Assembly (NCBI GenBank): GCA_003558415.1
Contig: PWLT01000411.1
Coordinates: 1 to 7,051, forward strand
Direction: 5' to 3'
DNA: 7,051 nt
Origin: Hyphomicrobiales bacterium
GTDB taxonomy: Bacteria > Pseudomonadota > Alphaproteobacteria > Rhodobacterales > Rhodobacteraceae
In this document: positions 5,249 through 7,051 of the stretch, one piece after another
Position numbering within the stretch: position 1 is the stretch's first letter
Layout: each line of letters starts with the position of its first letter
The notes under the pieces: generated by a model
Told to the model about the DNA's origin: nothing
Seen by the model: only the letters and a program-made list of their open reading frames with translations
Database searches by the model: none
Program-made: the position numbers and the translations under genes

Positions 5249-6208
5249 ATGGTAAATCTTTCGACCTTCGATCTGAACTTGCTGCGCGTGCTCGACGCCT
5301 TGCTTCGTGAGGGCTCGACGGTGGGTGCAGGGCGCAGGCTCGGGCTGTCCCAACCTGCGGTCTCGGCCGCACTGGGGCGGTTGCGCCATGCGCTCGGCGA
5401 TCCTCTCTTCGTCCGTCAGGGGCAGGGGCTGGTGCCAACCAGTTTCGCGGCCGGGCTGGAAGCGCCGCTCAAAGCGGTGCTGAAGGATATCGAAGTCGTC
5501 CTCACCGGCCCCGGCCACTTCGATCCGGCCGAGGCGCGCCTCGATTTCCGCATCTCGGGTACGGATTATTTCGCCACCATGCTGATGCCTAAACTCGGCG
5601 CGCGGCTTCAGAAGGAAGCGCCTTGGGTGCGGCTGCAACTGGTCGATCTGGTGCCCGATCACTACATCGAGGCGTTCGATCGTCAGAATGTCGATCTCGC
5701 CTTGCTGCCGACGCTGCCGTTTCCTGCATGGATCGAGCATGAACCATTGTTTCATGCCGAGTTCGCCGTGATTGCACGCAGCGGGCATCCGGCGCTCGCC
5801 GCGACAGGGGTTGCGCCGGGTGAAGTGGTTCCGATGGATCTGTTCTGCAGCCTCAGTCACGTGCTGTGCTCGCCCGACGGCCGGTTCCACGGCCTCGGCG
5901 ATGTCGCACTTGCTCGCGAGGGACGCTCGCGCCGGGTGGCGATGTCGGTGCCGGTGTTCGAGGGTGTTCTGCAGGTGGTGGCCGCGAGCGATCTGATCGC
6001 GCTCGTCCCGCTCGACCTCGCCGAACACCGGGCGGAAGCCGCCGGTTTCACGGTCTATGCCCCGCCGGTGGCAGCGCTGCCACCGTTGCTGTGCATGATC
6101 TGGCACCGAAGCCACAGCGGTGATCCTGCGCATGCCTGGCTGCGCGGCGTCGTACGTGACATCCTCGCGCCAGTCGTCAAGCGTGGCGAGGCCCCTGCCG
6201 GAAACTAA
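5249..6208 (+). CDS. LysR-type transcriptional regulator
   Basis: A 319-residue LysR-family DNA-binding protein. The N-terminal winged helix-turn-helix is typical: FDLNLLRVLDALLREGST (7-24), GLSQPAVSAALGRLRHALGD (32-51) and PLFVRQGQGLVPT (52-64). A periplasmic-binding-like effector domain starts at DFRISGTDYFATMLMPKL (99-116) and runs to about residue 305. Length matches the family (about 300-330). ATG 5249 is preferred because LysR proteins of this type begin a few residues before DLNLL. ATG 5216, preceded directly by an in-frame stop, would add 12 residues but lies inside the dyad-rich control region. Neither start has a clear ribosome binding site. The effector cannot be predicted. Its natural target is probably the divergent exported-protein gene, its own gene, or the cut-off frame to the right. 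Confidence 0.93.
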   Translation: MVNLSTFDLNLLRVLDALLREGSTVGAGRRLGLSQPAVSAALGRLRHALGDPLFVRQGQGLVPTSFAAGLEAPLKAVLKDIEVVLTGPGHFDPAEARLDFRISGTDYFATMLMPKLGARLQKEAPWVRLQLVDLVPDHYIEAFDRQNVDLALLPTLPFPAWIEHEPLFHAEFAVIARSGHPALAATGVAPGEVVPMDLFCSLSHVLCSPDGRFHGLGDVALAREGRSRRVAMSVPVFEGVLQVVAASDLIALVPLDLAEHRAEAAGFTVYAPPVAALPPLLCMIWHRSHSGDPAHAWLRGVVRDILAPVVKRGEAPAGN

Positions 6209-6362
6209 GCCGCGGTTCCGGCCCATCAAGGCGGCGGGCCGACGCTTGGCTGCCAGTGCTGTGTCCCGGCTCCCCACCGCTCTCATAACGTTGCCCCCAG
6301 TGGCATCAACTGCACCGGCGGGCCAGAACCGCAGCCGGCCGCTCGGCAAGGGAGTTGGACAC
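6209..6362. other. Non-coding stretch after the LysR gene
   Basis: The frames that stay open here give unconvincing protein, rich in Pro, Gly, His and Cys. A 6-bp inverted repeat (CGGCCC 6219-6224 with GGGCCG 6236-6241) follows the LysR stop but has no T tract, so it is a doubtful terminator. It may be worn-out gene sequence. Nothing else was seen. Confidence 0.4.
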
Positions 6363-6551
6363 ATGGCGTATCGGATCGCCGATGGCTTCGGTCAGGGCCG
6401 CCATCAGGACATGACCCAGCGCCACCATGTGCAACGCCACTACGGCATCATGTGTACAACCCAGCGCTGGGTGGAAAGCACGATCGACGGACCGGACTGG
6501 GACGCTGGCGTGCTGATGTGGGAAACCTGCGCGGCACCGAGTTCGAGATGA
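6363..6551 (+). CDS. Hypothetical 62-residue protein of unknown function
   Basis: A short frame starting ATG GCG TAT with a good ribosome binding site (AAGGGAG, 8 nt spacing). The product is rich in His, Gln and Trp: MAYRIADGFGQGRHQDM at the start and CTTQRWVESTIDGPDWDAG in the middle. It contains no signal peptide, membrane segment or motif I recognise. Its TGA overlaps an ATG (ATGA) that opens a second frame cut short near the insertion sequence. It could be a real small protein, or the 5' part of a gene broken by frameshift. Confidence 0.35.
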   Translation: MAYRIADGFGQGRHQDMTQRHHVQRHYGIMCTTQRWVESTIDGPDWDAGVLMWETCAAPSSR

Positions 6552-6598
6552 GCGAGATCAGGATCGATCCGATCCCGCGCCGTTTCACAGGTCGCTGA
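6548..6598 (+). pseudogene. Start of a reading frame cut off at the insertion sequence end
   Basis: ATG 6548 overlaps the preceding stop (ATGA) and reads MSEIRIDPIPRRFTGR, then meets TGA inside the presumed end of the insertion sequence. The RFTGR tail resembles the short leader that precedes the first strand in many short-chain dehydrogenases, but this is a weak resemblance. The frame also extends open upstream (DVGNLRGTEFE), so the ATG may be internal. The layout suggests a gene interrupted after a few codons by transposition. Confidence 0.3.
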
Positions 6599-7051
6599 AA
6601 TAGTCGCTGAGCCGGAACGCTTTCCCGTCATCAGGTCCGGTTCGACTGATGGGCCATGTCAGTTGGCGCGTCCACGGCTTGCTCCTGGGTCCATCTTTCC
6701 CTTCATGCCCCCAGCAACCGTGGAAGCCGGGCAAGATTGTTGGCGGCCATGGTCAGGATGAAGCGGGATCGAACGCGTTCAACGCCCCGATACATGGTCT
6801 GTGCCATGCCGCCGACAGTTTTGGCCCAGCCGAACGGCTCTTCGATCTTCTTTCGGTGCCTCTGGGACAACGCATATCCTGCGTGTCGGGTCGTGCGCCC
6901 GTCGATCGCTGAATATCTCGTTTTCTGTGCCACTTGCGGGGTGACGCAGGCCTTTCGCAGGTCGCGCACGAAACCACCCGCATCATAGCCCTTGTCGGCA
7001 CCCAGCGTCAGCCGCCGCGTCGATCCGGGGGAATGGCGATGGATCATCTCC
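6589..7051 (-). mobile_element. IS5-superfamily insertion sequence, downstream end (continues past the right edge)
   Basis: This part holds the 3' end of a DDE transposase gene and about 110 bp of downstream sequence. The outer boundary is placed near 6589 because AGGTCGCTGAAATAGTCGCTG sits there with a short direct repeat and just where the neighbouring reading frame ends. The opposite terminal repeat and target duplication are outside the window, so the boundary is a proposal. Confidence 0.6.
6703..7051 (-). CDS. IS5-superfamily transposase, C-terminal part
   Basis: About 116 codons are visible, open through the right edge. It is the catalytic DDE-domain end of an IS5-type (DDE_Tnp_1) transposase. 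LGADKGYDAGGFV carries the conserved DKGYD segment of the DDE core. TPQVAQKTRYSAIDGRTTRH is typical of the subgroup. RKKIEEPFGWAK fits the R(3)E(6)K signature with the catalytic Glu, and ILTMAANNLARLPRLL is the usual C-terminal helix. The enzyme cuts and joins the ends of its own element. The visible part has no stop or frameshift, so the element may be intact. An internal ATG at 7047 is not the likely start, because the matching sequence (EMIHRHSPGSTRRL) continues upstream of it. Confidence 0.92.
   Translation of the reverse strand, partial: EMIHRHSPGSTRRLTLGADKGYDAGGFVRDLRKACVTPQVAQKTRYSAIDGRTTRHAGYALSQRHRKKIEEPFGWAKTVGGMAQTMYRGVERVRSRFILTMAANNLARLPRLLGA

Noticed and set aside
6219..6241. 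Inverted repeat CGGCCC/GGGCCG after the LysR gene as a terminator
   Set aside because: The stem is only 6 bp with an 11-nt loop and no T tract, which is easily expected by chance in GC-rich DNA.
5114..6364. 416-codon minus-strand open frame opposite the LysR gene
   Set aside because: It is the complement of a clear LysR protein. Its composition is His/Arg/Gln-rich without domains.
6440..6631. Minus-strand open frame of 63 codons
   Set aside because: It has no ribosome binding site or recognised motif, crosses the presumed IS boundary and overlaps the better supported plus-strand ORF.

Overview
The window is GC-rich with densely packed genes. The family mix (TetR, LysR, alpha/beta hydrolases, a group II PLP decarboxylase, an IS5-type transposase) suggests an alphaproteobacterium, possibly a sphingomonad or relative. 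This is inferred from composition and protein style, not from a marker gene. No tRNA, rRNA or CRISPR array was seen.

Left two thirds (1-4321, minus strand): a compact operon read right to left. A TetR-family regulator is followed after 3 bp by a 703-residue fusion of an alpha/beta hydrolase with a GT-B glycosyltransferase. Next come a possible 25-codon linker ORF, a second alpha/beta hydrolase, and a group II pyridoxal-phosphate decarboxylase that runs off the left edge. Spacings are very short or overlapping. A sigma70-like promoter upstream of the TetR gene has a dyad in its spacer, which suggests autoregulation of the whole unit. The gene content looks like a small catabolic or biosynthetic route joining amine formation, sugar transfer and ester or amide chemistry. 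No substrate can be named from sequence.

Middle (4324-5248, minus strand): a decayed N-terminal fragment of a short-chain dehydrogenase/reductase (SDR) lies next to a small exported protein that resembles the TTHB210-like/DUF5602 family. A perfect 10-bp hairpin follows that gene. The exported-protein gene is divergent from a LysR-type regulator, and the shared control region is AT-rich and full of dyads.

Right third (5249-7051): the LysR gene, then about 390 bp holding a 62-codon ORF with a good ribosome binding site. That ORF is coupled by an ATGA overlap to a reading frame that stops after 16 codons. Next is the downstream end of an IS5-superfamily insertion sequence whose transposase (minus strand) continues past the right edge. 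The SDR remnant and the cut-off reading frame next to the IS show that the flanks of the operon have been rearranged.
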